Shown here: positions 10,591 through 21,554 of the stretch, one piece after another
How positions within the stretch are numbered: position 1 is the first letter of the stretch
Layout: every line of letters starts with the position of its first letter
From: Symsagittifera roscoffensis
Taxonomy: Eukaryota > Xenacoelomorpha > Acoela > Convolutidae
Reading direction: 5' to 3'
DNA: 64,000 nt
NCBI RefSeq assembly: GCF_963678635.1
Contig: NC_087065.1
Location: 59,546,754-59,610,753, forward strand
Notes under the pieces: generated by a model
Seen by the model: only the letters and a program-made list of their open reading frames with translations
What the model was told of the DNA's origin: nothing
The model's database searches: none
Position numbers and translations under genes: made by a program

Positions 10591-11085
10591 ATGTATTCAC
10601 GAAAAGATATCCTTGCCAACTATATTGATTTTGCCAAGAACCACAAAAAATTTGGGAGGTTTTCTTGATCCCAAAAACCCTACAACGGAAAAATTTACTT
10701 TGAACCTCGCTTCCAATTGCTAAAGAAAAAAGAATCGGGACAAATCTAAAAAACCCAGCAAGTTCATCTTGGTGAAAAAGAAGGGGAAAGGTTATCAGCA
10801 ATACGGAATACTGTTATTCACGATGCTGAAAACCTTGGACTCTTTCCTGTATTGGAACCCTATTCTGACAAAGGCTCAACCATGGAGCAGGAACGTGCGA
10901 ACTGTCATGCGGTGTATGACGTAGCAACATACAAGAAGAGAAGGGTGTGTGTCACAATCAAGAAGTATAGTGTGAACAAGTCACCCTACATTCAGATTCC
11001 ACTCTTCACTGCAAAGGAGAACGAAGTCTTGAACCAAGTTGCCTATGTCAATTATACTTTGAACGAATTCAAAGAACTCGCCTAA
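10591..11085 (+). pseudogene. Unknown core gene B (copy 1), ~165 aa
   Basis: It starts MYSRKDILANYIDFAKNHKK at 10591 and ends NEFKELA at 11085. This copy has a Trp-to-stop change (TGATCC) near codon 26 and a frameshift by the AAGAAAAAAGAATC run. It is the only copy whose C-terminal half stays in one frame (PYIQIPLFTAKENEVLNQVA), which shows the natural length. Charged, no signal peptide or membrane segment, and no family recognised. It sits divergently to gene A and 131 bp upstream of gene C in every cassette. Confidence 0.55.
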
Positions 11086-11216
11086 GTCTTGGGAGATTTT
11101 ATGTTTGTTGAGAACTGTAATGTTCAATAATTTCGTTGAGTGATGTTTTTATAATCATTTAATTCAAATATTCATCTTCTTGAATCATTTTTTAAAACTT
11201 CTTTGAGCTGAGCAGT

Positions 11217-11954
11217 ATGAGTTGGAACATTGGTTTTTCCAGAAATCATGTTTTAAAGCTTCAAAATAAATTGGGAATTTTTCATATCGTCTTACAAGAA
11301 AAATCCCATAAACTTTCACTAACAGTTTTGCAATCTCAAAATTTACCAAAATTGCAAGATTTGGATGCAGAATCACAAATTTCTCAATATGAGTGGACTT
11401 TGCATAATGGAAGACGAAAAGTTTTTCTAAGTTATTGTTTAGATATTAAAAAAACATCTTATAGAGTATCGCAGAAAAGGCAACACTTGGAAAAACAATC
11501 AAAAATTTCAGTTGGAAAAAGAATAGTATGATAAACTGGTTGACTTTATCCTCTCGGTTTTCTCTTATTTAAAAACATTCAAAAAAAACATGTAGCTTCA
11601 ATGACGAACGCACTGTAGAAATTGAACGTTCAGAAATTGAATGAAATTCTCAGAAGCTTTGATTTGATTAAGCATGACTTTTCATCAAATACAAAAAGAA
11701 AAAACTACTTTCTTTGTACCTGTATTGTTTTGCACCCAAACATAAATTTGAAAGAAATGGACCAAAAATTTCCTTTTGGGGATCTAATTGGATACGGAAA
11801 TTCCTCTATGGATTACTTTTTCACAAATTCAAAAATTTTCAGACTTCATGCGGTTTTACATGATGCAGCTGGATTTGTGAAGTCTACTACTTATAAGGGA
11901 CCTGGTTATTGTTATGTTTTATCTAGATTTCTCAATTTTTCTTTTAACAATTGA
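11217..11954 (+). CDS. Unknown core gene C (copy 1), two exons
   Basis: Exon 1 is 11217-11525, starting MSWNIGFSRNHVLKLQNKLG and ending in a basic tail (KKTSYRVSQKRQHLEKQ, SVGKRI). The frame would hit TGA at once, but GTATGA at 11526 can serve as a donor and CACTGTAG ending at 11618 as an acceptor. Removing these 93 nt joins exon 2 (11619-11954, KLNVQKLNEILRSFDL) in the same frame, giving about 214 residues. Exon 2 has the conserved core FPFGDLIGYGNSSMDYFF, RLHAVLHDAAG and YKGPGYCYVL. The only ATG before exon 2 is followed five codons later by TAG in every copy, which supports splicing. This is the one core gene copy with no internal break once spliced. Family unknown. Confidence 0.55.
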
Positions 11955-12895
11955 ATATTGGGGTATTAAAATCTTGTCAAAATTGTTTTGTTTAAAATCA
12001 AGAGTTTTTTCAACGAATAAAAATGTAATTTTCAACACGTGTGCAAAAATTATTTGATGCAAAACTTTGATTTGATTTTTTCAACAAGTTTGCAAAAATT
12101 TCATTACACTTTTTTAAAAGATGTAAAAATTGTTTTGGTTTTTTAACAAGTGTGCAAAAAATTTTCATAATTTTCATCTAAATTCTTTTTTCTTATGCAT
12201 ATGCGAAAAACACGAAAAATTATTGTAAAATACTTGTTAAATAATTGCTTAAAATTTTTCATTATTGATGACTTTGAGTACTATTCCCTATCTTAATACA
12301 TTGTTTTTCTACTGTTTTTAATACATTCTGTTTCTGATATTTTTGTTCAACATTCATGCAAAAAAGAAAGACTTTTAAATGATCAAAATCAGAACAAGGG
12401 AATTCCCAAATTTTATTTCTCAACTGTGCAAGAAAATCTTGTTAAAATTTTTTTTTAAATGTAAAAACATTTAAGACATTTTCTTAATCTCAATATTTTC
12501 TTTGATTTGTTACCAATTGTGCCTGAAATATTATTAGAAATTTTGCATGGTGCAAAAATTAATGTAAAGTTTTTTAACATTTTTGGAAAAATTCTATTAA
12601 TTTTTTTTTGTCATGTGTGAAAAAAAATGTTGTGAAATTTTTTACAAGATGCTAAGTGGTTTATTTTTCGCCATCTTTACGACAAAATTTTGCAAAAAAA
12701 AATTACCAATTGCATAATGGATTTTCACAAAGTTTTTCAACAAATAATTTTAAAAAAAAACTTTACCTTTAGAATTTTTTAACATACTTTTTTATGACCT
12801 CATCTCTTTGTTACTATCTCTTTAAAATAAAATTATTGGATGCAAAGAAAATAAATTGCAAAACACAAGACAGCAACCAATTTATTTACAAATCA
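11955..12895. other. AT-rich spacer, inverted partner of 8886-9795
   Basis: No gene seen. It carries TATTCCCTATCTTAATACAT at 12282-12301, the reverse complement of the terminal motif, preceded by a conserved GATGACTTTGAGTAC. Confidence 0.6.
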
Positions 12896-13006
12896 AAGAG
12901 CTGTTGAGCAGCTGAGTTCTCAAAATTTTGCAAGTTCGCAATAGAGCGCAAAGCTGATCTTGCCTCCATCACTGGTGGCTGTCTTGGTGGTTCGCTGACT
13001 GAAGTT
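12896..13006 (-). pseudogene. Acidic element protein, C-terminal remnant at duplication edge
   Basis: Only about the last 37 codons remain (SEPPRQPPVMEARSALRSI to QLFDL). The upstream part is cut off by the 1,694-bp duplication junction. Confidence 0.7.
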
Positions 13007-13588
13007 CTTTCACTAACAGTTTTGCAATCTCAAAATTTACGAAAATTGCAAGATTTGGATGCAGAATCACAAATTTCTCAATATGAGTGGACTTTGCATA
13101 ATGGAAGACGAAAAGTTTTTCTAAGTTATCGTTTAGATATAAAAAAAAAATCTTATAGAGTATCGCAGAAAAGGCAACACTTGGAAAAACAATCAAAAAT
13201 TTCAGTTGGAAAAAGAATAGTATGATAAACTGGTTGACTTTATCCTCTCGGTTTTCTCTTATTTAAAAACATTCAAAAAAAACATGTAGCTTCAATGACG
13301 AACGCACTGTAGAAATTGAACGTTCAGAAATTGAATGAAATTATCAGAAGCTTTGATTTGATTAAGCATGACTTTTCATCAAATACAAAAAGAAAAAACT
13401 ACTTTCTTTGTACCTGTATTGTTTTGCACCCAAACATAAATTTGAAAGAAATGGACCAAAAATTTCCTTTTGGGGATCTAATTGGATACGGAAATTCCTC
13501 TATGGATTACTTTTTTACAAATTCAAAAATTTTCAGACTTCATGCGGTTTTACATGATGCAGCTGGATTTGTGAAGTCTACTACTTAA
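13007..13588 (+). pseudogene. Core gene C fragment (duplication copy)
   Basis: The first ~33 codons of exon 1 are missing. The remainder of exon 1, the 93-nt intron (GT at 13220, AG at 13312) and exon 2 are present. A small deletion at 'ACTACTTAAAGG' introduces a stop at 13586-13588 before the GPGYCYV motif. Without a start or promoter it is unlikely to be expressed. Confidence 0.65.
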
Positions 13589-14578
13589 AGGGACCTGGTT
13601 ATTGTTATGTTTTATCTAGATTTCTCAATTTTTCTTTTAACAATTGAATATTGGGGTATTAAAATCTTGTCAAAATTGTTTTGTTTAAAATCAAGAGTTT
13701 TTTCAACGAATAAAAATGTAATTTTCAACACGTGTGCAAAAATTATTTGATGCAAAACTTTGATTTGATTTTTTCAACAAGTTTGCAAAAATTTCATTAC
13801 ACTTTTTTAAAAGATGTAAAAATTGTTTTGGTTTTTTAACAAGTGTGCAAAAAATTTTCATAATTTTCATCTAAATTCTTTTTTCTTATGCATATGCGAA
13901 AAACACGAAAATTTTTTGTAAAATACTTGTTAAATAATTGCTTAAAATTTTTCATTATTGATGACTTTGAGTACTATTCCCTATCTTAATACATTGTTTT
14001 TCTACTGTTTTTAATACATTCTGTTTCTGATATTTTTGTTCAACATTCATGCAAAAAAGAAAGACTTTTAAATGATCAAAATCAGAACAAGGGAATTCCC
14101 AAATTTTATTTCTCAACTGTGCAAGAAAATCTTGTTAAAATTTTTTTTTAAATGTAAAAACATTTAAGACATTTTCTTAATCTCAATATTTTCTTTGATT
14201 TGTTACCAATTGTGCCTGAAATATTATTAGAAATTTTGCATGGTGCAAAAATTAATGTAAAGTTTTTTAACATTTTTGGAAAAATTCTATTAATTTTTTT
14301 TTGTCATGTGTGAAAAAAAATGTTGTGAAATTTTTTACAAGATACTAAGTGGTTTATTTTTCGCCATTTTTACGACAAAATTTTGCAAAAAAAAATTACC
14401 AATTGCATAATGGATTTTCACAAAGTTTATCAACAAATAATTTTAAAAAAAAACTTTACCTTTAGAATTTTTTAACATACTTTTTTATGACCTCATCTCT
14501 TTGTTACTATCTCTTTAAAATAAAATTATTGGATGCAAAGAAAATAAATTGCAAAACACAAGACAGCAACCAATTTAT
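13589..14578. other. AT-rich spacer (duplicate of 11955-12895)
   Basis: No gene seen. The terminal-like motif lies at 13975-13994 on the minus strand. Confidence 0.6.
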
Positions 14579-15048
14579 TTACAAATCAAAGAGCTGTTGA
14601 GCAGCTGAGTTCTCAAAATTTTGCAAGTTCTCAATAGAGCGCAAAGCTGATCTTGCCTCCATCACTGGTGGCTGTCTTGGTGGTTCGCTGACTGAAGTTC
14701 TTGGTTCAGAGAACCCCTCATCCTCTTCGATCGTAATTGAGTTGTCCATAGATCCCTCTTCCCAAGGAAACAGGAAATTGTCGAATGGTTGAGCCACATA
14801 TCTAGAGTCAAGAGTTTCGGGGTAGTTCATTCCCACATGGTCAGCCACTTTCTCCATCATTTGCATTTCTCCAAGTTGGTTCTCTGTCAGGGGTAATTGC
14901 GTAATATGATAATCGTTCAAATCCCTGCGCATCACTTCCACCATGTGCCAGACTAAGGTTGACATGTTCATTCGTGCCAGAAAAACTCCACAAAATAATT
15001 CTCGCACTTGGATTTCACTAAATCAGCCGAAAAGTCTACCGAGAACAT
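14579..15048 (-). pseudogene. Acidic element protein, right-arm copy with long open frame
   Basis: From a GTG-equivalent position at 15007 to 14579 the frame is open for 142 codons, the longest surviving version. It reads MVEVMRRDLNDYHITQLPLT, then RYVAQPFDNFLFPWEEGSMD, ITIEEDEGFSEPRTS, PPRQPPVMEARSALRSIENL and the QLFDL tail. The true ATG is probably at 15048 (MFSVDFSADLV), but one base is missing near codon 11 relative to the copy at 7257, so the upstream frame stops at ~14970. The next in-frame ATG is at MNMSTLVWHM, which would give ~130 residues. Just beyond 15048 the sequence jumps to a different spacer, so the CCAAT-box promoter is absent here. Confidence 0.6.
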
Positions 15049-15218
15049 AAGGTTGGACATAAGGTTTTGAGCAAAATTCTATTTTTTTTGCATAAATGTT
15101 AATCAAAAACATCAGAACTAATATTTTTGCACAAGTGTTGAAAATTACATATTTATTGGTTGAAAAAACTCTTAATTTTGAATAAAACAATTTTGACAAG
15201 ATTTTAAGAAACAAATAT

Positions 15219-15803
15219 TCAAATATTAAAAGAAAAACTGACACGCTCACTATTTACAGTACCATAACCATCAATGAAAAAATCAACAATTTTCAACAAA
15301 TCAGTCTCATACTTTGAGTTTTGAACTTTTCGAATCCTTTCCAAAAAAGCTGATCCAAGAGTCTGAAGGGGACGCAAGCTTCTGAGCAGAACTGAGATGA
15401 TGTCCTTTGAACTTTTTTAGCAGCAGGCGTTTCTTTGCAGCACTGGGTATTTTTTCCCGTATTCTACAATTCAAGTTGTGTTAGACTGCACGATTCAATT
15501 GATTGAAAACTTCACCTCTTGATGAAGTAACATTGGAATAAAATCTGTATTTGTTCAGAGTATATACACAGTCAACAATCTGGTAAGTGAAATGATTTTT
15601 ATCTAGTCTTTGCAAAATTTGATCGAGCGATGATGCAATTAATACTAAGTTAAATTTTCAATTTTCCTTGAATGGTTAGATACACAGTAGTCTTGAGTAA
15701 CAATGAACTTTTCAGAAAAATTTTCTGAGACAGAGATACAAAAAGATTTTGAATTGTAATCCGGATAAAAAAAGGGATATGCTTGACACATAGCAGATGC
15801 CAT
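15219..15803 (-). pseudogene. Core gene A (copy 2), candidate -1 frameshift
   Basis: ATG at 15803, TATATAAG just upstream, frame 0 open for 52 codons to TAG at 15645-15647, with slippery A AAT TTA at 15657-15651. The -1 frame then reads NLVLIASSLDQILQRLDKNH, FTYQIVDCVYTLNKYRFY and SNVTSSRGEVFNQLNRAV before a TAA at the codon that is Glu in copy 1. A further frameshift at a GGGG run (~15370) precedes the conserved TVNSERVSFS end at 15219. The first 110 codons, across the slip site, are undamaged. Confidence 0.55.
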
Positions 15804-15979
15804 CACCGATTGCTTGTTGAAAATGATTTTTATCTACATTGAATTGCTTATATAGTAGTTCCATCACCTACGCAATGTCCATATTCGGATCATCACCTAC
15901 TCTGTATTCCATTTAAGGTAATATTACCTTATTTGGAATGTACAGTGAGTCATAGACATTTCCTCAATTCTATACAAAA
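15804..15979. promoter_or_regulatory. Divergent core promoter, copy 2 (shortened)
   Basis: Palindrome at 15906-15939 with TGAGTCA just after it. About 60 bp between the palindrome and gene B that are present in other copies (the ACAAATATCAT to GATCAGTTGACTC stretch) are deleted here and in the copy at 25526. Confidence 0.6.
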
Positions 15980-16472
15980 ATGTATTCACGAAAAGATATC
16001 CTTGCCAACTATATTGATTTTGCTAAGAACCACAAAAAATTTGGGAGGTTTTTTTGGTCCCAAAAACCCTACAACAGAAAAATTTACTTTGAACCTCGTT
16101 TCCAATTGCTAAGGAAAAGTGAATCGGGACAAATCAAAAAAACCCAGCAAGTCTATCTTGGTGAAAAAGAAGGGGAAAGGTTATCAGCAATACGGAATAC
16201 TGTTATTCACGATGCTGAAAACCTTGGACTCGTTCCTGTATTGGAACCCTATTCTGACAAAGGCTCAACCATGGAGCAGGAACGTGCGAATTGTCATGCG
16301 GTGTATGACGTAGCAACATGCAAGAAGAGAAGGGTGTGTGTCACAATCAATAACACAGTGTGAACAAGCCACCCTTTATTCAGATTCCACTCTTCACTGC
16401 AAGGAGAACGAAGTCTTGAAGCAAGTTGCCTATCTCAATTATACTTTGAACGAATTCAAAGAACTCGCCTAA
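15980..16472 (+). pseudogene. Core gene B (copy 2)
   Basis: Open from ATG 15980 for 127 codons through RFQLLRKSESGQIKK, VYLGEKEGERLSAIRNT and PYSDKGSTMEQERANCH, to INNTV and a premature TGA at 16361. A one-base loss before this point and a second loss at the AAGGAGAA run displace the C-terminal third, which remains visible in another frame as far as KELA at 16472. Confidence 0.6.
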
Positions 16473-16603
16473 GTCTTGGGAGATTTTATGTTTGTTGATA
16501 ACTGTAATTTTCAATAATTTTGTTGAGTGATGTTGTTATAATCATTTAATTCAAATATTCATCTTCTTGAATCATTTTTTAAAATTTTTTTGAGCTGAGC
16601 AGT

Positions 16604-17381
16604 ATGAGTTGGATTATTGGTTTTTCCAGAAATCATGTTTTAAAGCTTCAAAATAAATTGGGAATTTTTCATAGCGTCTTACAAGAAAAGTCCCATAAAT
16701 TTTCACTAACAGTTTTGCAATCTCAAAATTTACGAAAATTGCAAGATTTGGATGCAGAATCACAAATTTCTCAATATGAGTGGACTTTGCATAATAGAAG
16801 ACGAAAAGTTTTTCTAAGTTTTTGTTCAGATATTAAAAAAAAGATCTTATAGAGTATCGCAGAAAAGGAAACACTTGGAAAAACAATCAAAAATTTCAGT
16901 TGGAAAAAGAAGAGTATGATAAACTGGTTGATTTTATCCTCTCGGTTTTGTCTTATTTAGAAACATTCAAAAAAAACATGTAGCTTCAACTACCAACGCA
17001 CTGTAGAAATTGAACTTTCAGAAATTGAATGAAATTCTCAGAAGCTTTGATTTGATTAAGCATGAATTTTCATCAAATACAAAAAGAAAAAAATACTTTC
17101 TTTGTACCTGTATTGTTTTGGACCCAAACATAAATTTGAAAGAAATGGACCAAAAATTTCCTTTTGGGGATCTAATTGGATACAGAAATTCCTCTATGGA
17201 TTACTTTTTTACAAATTCAAAAATTTTCAGACTTCATGCGGTTTTACATAATGCAGCTGGATCTGTGAAGTCTACTACTTATAAGGGACCTGGTTATTGT
17301 TTTGTTATACCTAGATTTCTCAATTTTCCTTTAATAATTGAATATTGGTGTATTAAAATCATGTCAAAATGGTTTTGTTAA
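16604..17381 (+). pseudogene. Core gene C (copy 2), two exons
   Basis: ATG 16604 (MSWIIGFSRNHVLKLQNKLG). Exon 1 is shifted at the A8 run near 16837 and then resumes. The intron is GT 16914 to AG 17006, again 93 nt. Exon 2 is open to 17381, past FPFGDLIGYRNSSMDYFF and HNAAGSVKSTTYKGPGYCF, and continues about 20 codons further than copy 1 because the copy-1 stop is missing. Confidence 0.6.
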
Positions 17382-17962
17382 AAATTAAGAGTTTTTTCAA
17401 CGAATAAATATGTAGTTTTTCAACATCTTTGCAAAAATTTAATTAAACTTTTTTAAAAGATGTAAAAATTGTTTTGGTTTTTTTAACAAGTGTGCAAAAA
17501 TTTCCATAATTTTTATCTAACTTCTTTTTTCTTATGCATATGCGAAAAACACAAAAATTTATTGTAAGAAACTTGTTAAATACTTGCTGAAATTTTTTCA
17601 TTATTGATGACTTTGAGTGATATTCCTTATCTTAATACATTGTTTTTCTGATGTTTTTGATCAACATTTATGCAAAAAAAAAGAATTTTTAAATGATCAA
17701 AATCAGAACAAAGGAATTCATAAATTTTAGTTTTCAACAGTGCAAGAAAATTTTGTTACAATTTTTTTTTAAATGTAAAAAGATTTAAGTCATTTTTTTG
17801 GACATAAGGTTTTGAACAAAGTTCTCTTTTTTTGCATAAATGTTGATCAAAAACATCAGAACTAATATTTTTATACAAGTATTGAAAATTACATATTTAT
17901 TCGTTGAAAAAAATCTTGATTTTGAATAAAACAATTTTGACAAGATTTTAAGAAACAAATAT
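17382..17962. other. AT-rich spacer, truncated at duplication junction
   Basis: No gene seen. The terminal-like motif is at 17621-17640 (minus strand). At ~17797 the spacer is cut and joined to TGGACATAAGGTTTTGAAC, the start of the next unit. Confidence 0.6.
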
Positions 17963-18548
17963 TCAAATATTAAAAGAAAAACTGACACGCTCACTATTTA
18001 CAGTACCATAACCATCAATGAAAAAATCAACAATTTTTTAACAAATCAGTCTCATACTTTGAGTTTTGAACTTTTCGAATCCTTTCCAAAAAAACTGATC
18101 CAAGAGTCTGAAGGGGACGCAAGCTTCTGAGCAGAACTGAGATGATGTCCTTTGAACTTTTTTAGCAGCAGGCGTTTCTTTGCAGCACTGGGTATTTTTT
18201 CCCGTATTCTACAATTCAAGTTGTGTTAGACTGCACGATTCAATTGATTGAAAACTTCACCTCTTGATGAAGTAACATTGGAAAAAAATCTGTATTTGTA
18301 CAGAGTATATACACAGTCAACAATCTGGTAAGTGAAATGATTTTTATCTAGTCTTTGCAAAATTTGATCGAGCGACGATGCAATTAATACTAAGTTAAAT
18401 TTTCACTTTTCCTTGAATGGTTAGATACACAGTAGTCTTGAGTAACAATGAACTTTTCATAAAAGCTTTCTGAGACAGAGATACAAAAAGATTTTGCATT
18501 GTAATCCGGATAAAAAAAGAGATATGCTTGACACATAGCAGATGCCAT
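17963..18548 (-). pseudogene. Core gene A (copy 3), candidate -1 frameshift
   Basis: ATG 18548. Frame 0 is open to TAG just after the slippery A AAT TTA (18402-18396), and the -1 frame is open past VTSSRGEVFNQLNRAV to the same TAA as copy 2. Differences from copy 2 are a few substitutions (for example Arg-Lys-Ser for Arg-Lys-Ile before the slip), so the slip site survived while its surroundings drifted. Confidence 0.55.
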
Positions 18549-18786
18549 CACCGATTGCTTGTTGAAAATGATTTTTATCTACATTGAATTGCTTATATAG
18601 TAGTTCCATCACCTACGCAATGTCCATGTTCGGATCATCACCTACTCTATATTCCATGTAAGGTAATATTACCTTATTTGGAATGTACAGTGAGTCATAG
18701 ACATTTCCTCAACTCTATATACTTACAAATATCATTTCTTTGAAATATCTACTATTGATCAGTTGACTCTGATTCTCAAATCAAAA
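18549..18786. promoter_or_regulatory. Divergent core promoter, copy 3
   Basis: Palindrome at 18651-18684, with one extra mismatch (ATTCCATGTAAGG), TATATAAG for gene A and TGAGTCA. Full-length spacer to gene B. Confidence 0.6.
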
Positions 18787-19279
18787 ATGTATTCACGAAA
18801 AGATATCCTTGCCAACTATATTGATTTTGCTAAGAACCACAAAAGATTTGGGAGGTTTTCTTGGTCCCAAAAACCCTACAACGGAAAAATTTACTTTGAA
18901 ACTCGTTTCCAATTGCTAAGGAAAAGTGAATCGGGACAAATCAAAAAAACCCAGCAAGTCTATCTTGGTGAAAAAGAAGGGGAAAGGTTATCAGCAATAC
19001 GGAATACTGTTATTCACGATGCTGAAAACCTTGGACTCGTTCCTGTATTGGAACCCTATTCTGACAAAGGCTCAACCATGGAGCAGGAACGTGCGAATTG
19101 TCATGCGGTGTATGACGTAGCAACATACAAGAAGAGAAGGGTGTGTGTCACAATCAATAACACAGTGTGAACAAGCCACCCTTTATTCAGATTCCACTCT
19201 TCACCGCAAGGAGAAGGAAGTCTTGAAGCAAGTTGCCTATGTCAATTATACATTGAACGAATTCAAAGAACTCGCCTAA
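18787..19279 (+). pseudogene. Core gene B (copy 3)
   Basis: ATG 18787, open for 127 codons (MYSRKDILANYIDFAKNHKR) to the same premature stop after INNTV (19170), with the C-terminal third out of frame to 19279. The Trp codon that is TGA in copy 1 is TGG here. Confidence 0.6.
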
Positions 19280-19410
19280 TTCTTGGGAGATTTTATGTTT
19301 GTTTATAACTGTAATGTTCAATAATTTTGTTGAGTGATGTTGTTATAATCATTTAATTCAAATATTCATCTTCTTGAATCATTTTTTAAAATTTTTTTGA
19401 GCTGAGCAGT

Positions 19411-20112
19411 ATGAGTTGGATTATTGGTTTTTCCAGAAATCATGTTTTAAAGCTTCAAAATAAATTGGGAATTTTTCATATCGTCTTACAAGAAAAGTCC
19501 CATAAATTTTCACTAACAGTTTTGCAATCTCAAAATTTACAAAAATTGCAAGATTTGGATGCAGAATCACAAATTTCTCAATATGAGTGGACTTTGTATA
19601 ATAGAAGACGAAAAGTTTTTCTAAGTTATCGTTCAGATATTATAAAAAAAAGTTCTTTTAGAGTATCGCAGAAAAGGAAACACTTGGAAAAACAATCAAA
19701 AATTTCAGTTGGAAAAAGAAGAGTATGATAAACTGGTTGATTTTATCCTCTCGCTTTTGTCTTATTTAGAAACATTCAAAAAAAACATGTAGCTTCAATG
19801 ACGAACGCACTGTAGAAATTGAACGTTCAGAAATTGAATGAAATTCTCAGAAGTTTTGATTTGATTAAGCATGACTTTTTATCAAATACAAAAAGAAAAA
19901 ATTACTTTCTTTGTACCTGTATTGTTTTGGACCCTAGCATAAATTTGAAAGAAATGGACTAAAAATTTCCTTTTGGGGATCTAATTGGATACGGAAATTG
20001 ATCTATGGATTACTTTTTTACAAATTCAAAAATTTTCAGACTTCATGCGGTTTTACATGATGCAGCTGGATCTGTGAAGTCTACTACTTATAAGGGACCT
20101 GGTTATTGTTAA
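19411..20112 (+). pseudogene. Core gene C (copy 3), two exons
   Basis: ATG 19411. Exon 1 is open with a longer A run that keeps frame (IIKKSSFRVSQKRK). The intron is 19723-19815 (93 nt). Exon 2 has a Gln-to-stop change after KEMD (19957 region) and a stop at GYC (20110-20112), so the product would be truncated. Confidence 0.6.
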
Positions 20113-21084
20113 GTTTTACCTAGAGTTCTCAATTTTTCTTTTAATAATTGAATATTGGTGTATTAAAATCTTGTCATAATGATTTTGTTTAAAATTAAGA
20201 GTTTTTTCAACAAAAAATATGTAGTTTTCAACACGTGTCCAAAAATTATTTGATGCAAAATTTTGATTTGATTTTTTCAACATCTTTGCAAAAATTTAAT
20301 TAAACTTTTTTAAAAGATGTAAAAATTGTTTTAGTTTTTTTAAAAAGTGTGCAAAAATTTCCATAATTTTCATCTAACTTCTTTTTTTTTATGCATATGC
20401 AAAAAACACAAAAATTTATTGTAAGAAATTTGTTAAATACTTGCTGAAAATTTTTCATTATTGATGACTTTGAGTACTATTCCCTATCTTAATACATTAT
20501 TTTTCTTTTGTTTTTAATACATTCTGTTTCTGATGTTTTTGTTCAACATTCATTCAAAAAGAAAGACTTTTAAATGATCAAAATCAGAACAAAGGAATTC
20601 GTAAATTTTCTTTTTCATACAGTGCAAGAAAATCTTGTTACAATTTTTTTTTAAATGTAAAAACATTTAAGTCATTTTCTTAATTTCAATAGTTTCTTTG
20701 ATTTGTTACCAATTGAGCCTGAAATATTATTAGAAGTTTTGCATGGTGCAAAAATTAATGTAAAGTTTTAAAAATTTTTGGAAAAATTCTAATAAATTTT
20801 TTTTGTCATGTGTGAAAAAAAATGTTGTGAAATTTTTTACAAGATGCTAAAAGTGGTTTATTTTTTTGCCATCTTTACAACAAAATTTTGTAAAAATATT
20901 TACCAATTGCATAATTAATTGGATTTTCACAAAGTTTTCCAACAATTTTTAAAAAAAAACTTTACCTTTAGAATTTTTTAACAAACTTTTTTATGACCTC
21001 ATCTTTTTGTTCCTATCTCTTTAAAACAAAATTACTAGATGCAAAGAAAATAAATTACAAAACACAAGACAACAACCAATTTAT
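20113..21084. other. AT-rich spacer
   Basis: No gene seen. Terminal-like motif at 20478-20497 on the minus strand, followed by a TTTTGTTTTTAATACATTCTG extension shared with 12300 and 30180. Confidence 0.6.
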
Positions 21085-21554
21085 TTACAAATCAAAGAGC
21101 TGTCGAGCAGCTGAGTTCTCAAAATTTTGCAAGTTCTCAATAGAGCGCAAAGCTGATCTTGCCTCCATCACTGGTGGCTGTCTTGGTGGTTCGCTGACTG
21201 AAGTTCTTGGTTCAGAGAACCCCTCATCCTTTTCGATAGTAATTGAGTTGTCCACAGATCCCTCTTCCCAAGGAAACAGGAAATCGTTGAATGGTTGAGC
21301 CACATATCTAGATTCAGGAGTTTCGGGTTAGTTCATTCCCACATGGTGAGCCACTTCCTCCATCATTTGCGTTTCTCCAAGTTGGTTCTCTGTCATGGGT
21401 ACTTGCGTTGTATGATAATCGTTCAAATCCCTGCGCATCACTTCCACCATGTGCCAGACTAAGATTGGCATGTTCATCCGTGCCAGAAAAACTCCACAAA
21501 ATAATTCTCGCACTTGGATTTCACTAAATCAGCCGAAAAGTCTACCGAGAACAT
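21085..21554 (-). pseudogene. Acidic element protein, right-arm copy
   Basis: ATG 21554 (MFSVDFSADLV) with its own CCAAT promoter beyond it. It carries the same one-base loss near codon 11 as 14579, and a Tyr-to-stop change (TAA) at ~21330 splits the body into 61- and 72-codon pieces. The acidic tract reads ITIEKDEGFSEP. Confidence 0.6.

Larger units (their letters stand above)
11313..14700. repeat. Tandem duplication, 1,694-bp unit, two copies
   Basis: 11313-13006 is repeated as 13007-14700 (for example gene C exon 2 at 11622 and 13316, terminal-like motif at 12282 and 13975). The junction at ~13007 joins acidic-protein coding sequence to the middle of gene C exon 1 with a 3-bp CTT overlap. 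The copies are nearly identical, so the event is recent. Confidence 0.85.
15054..20690. repeat. Tandem duplication of core cassette, ~2.8-kb unit
   Basis: 15054-17797 (genes A, B, C and part of the spacer) is repeated from 17798. Both units begin with TGGACATAAGGTTTTGA. Matching points are 2,807 bp apart (16604 and 19411; 16119 and 18926). The same pair reappears at 25471-30360 through the 9.7-kb duplication. Confidence 0.8.

Noticed and set aside
11619-11954. Gene C exon 2 as a parvovirus-like phospholipase A2 (HD and GPG motifs)
   Set aside because: The order is reversed (HD before GPG) and the HDxxY and calcium-loop context are absent.
15585-15600. Perfect-looking splice donor CTG-GTAAGT on the plus strand within gene A copies
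   Set aside because: No plus-strand coding sequence precedes it and there is no matching acceptor; gene A lies on the minus strand.
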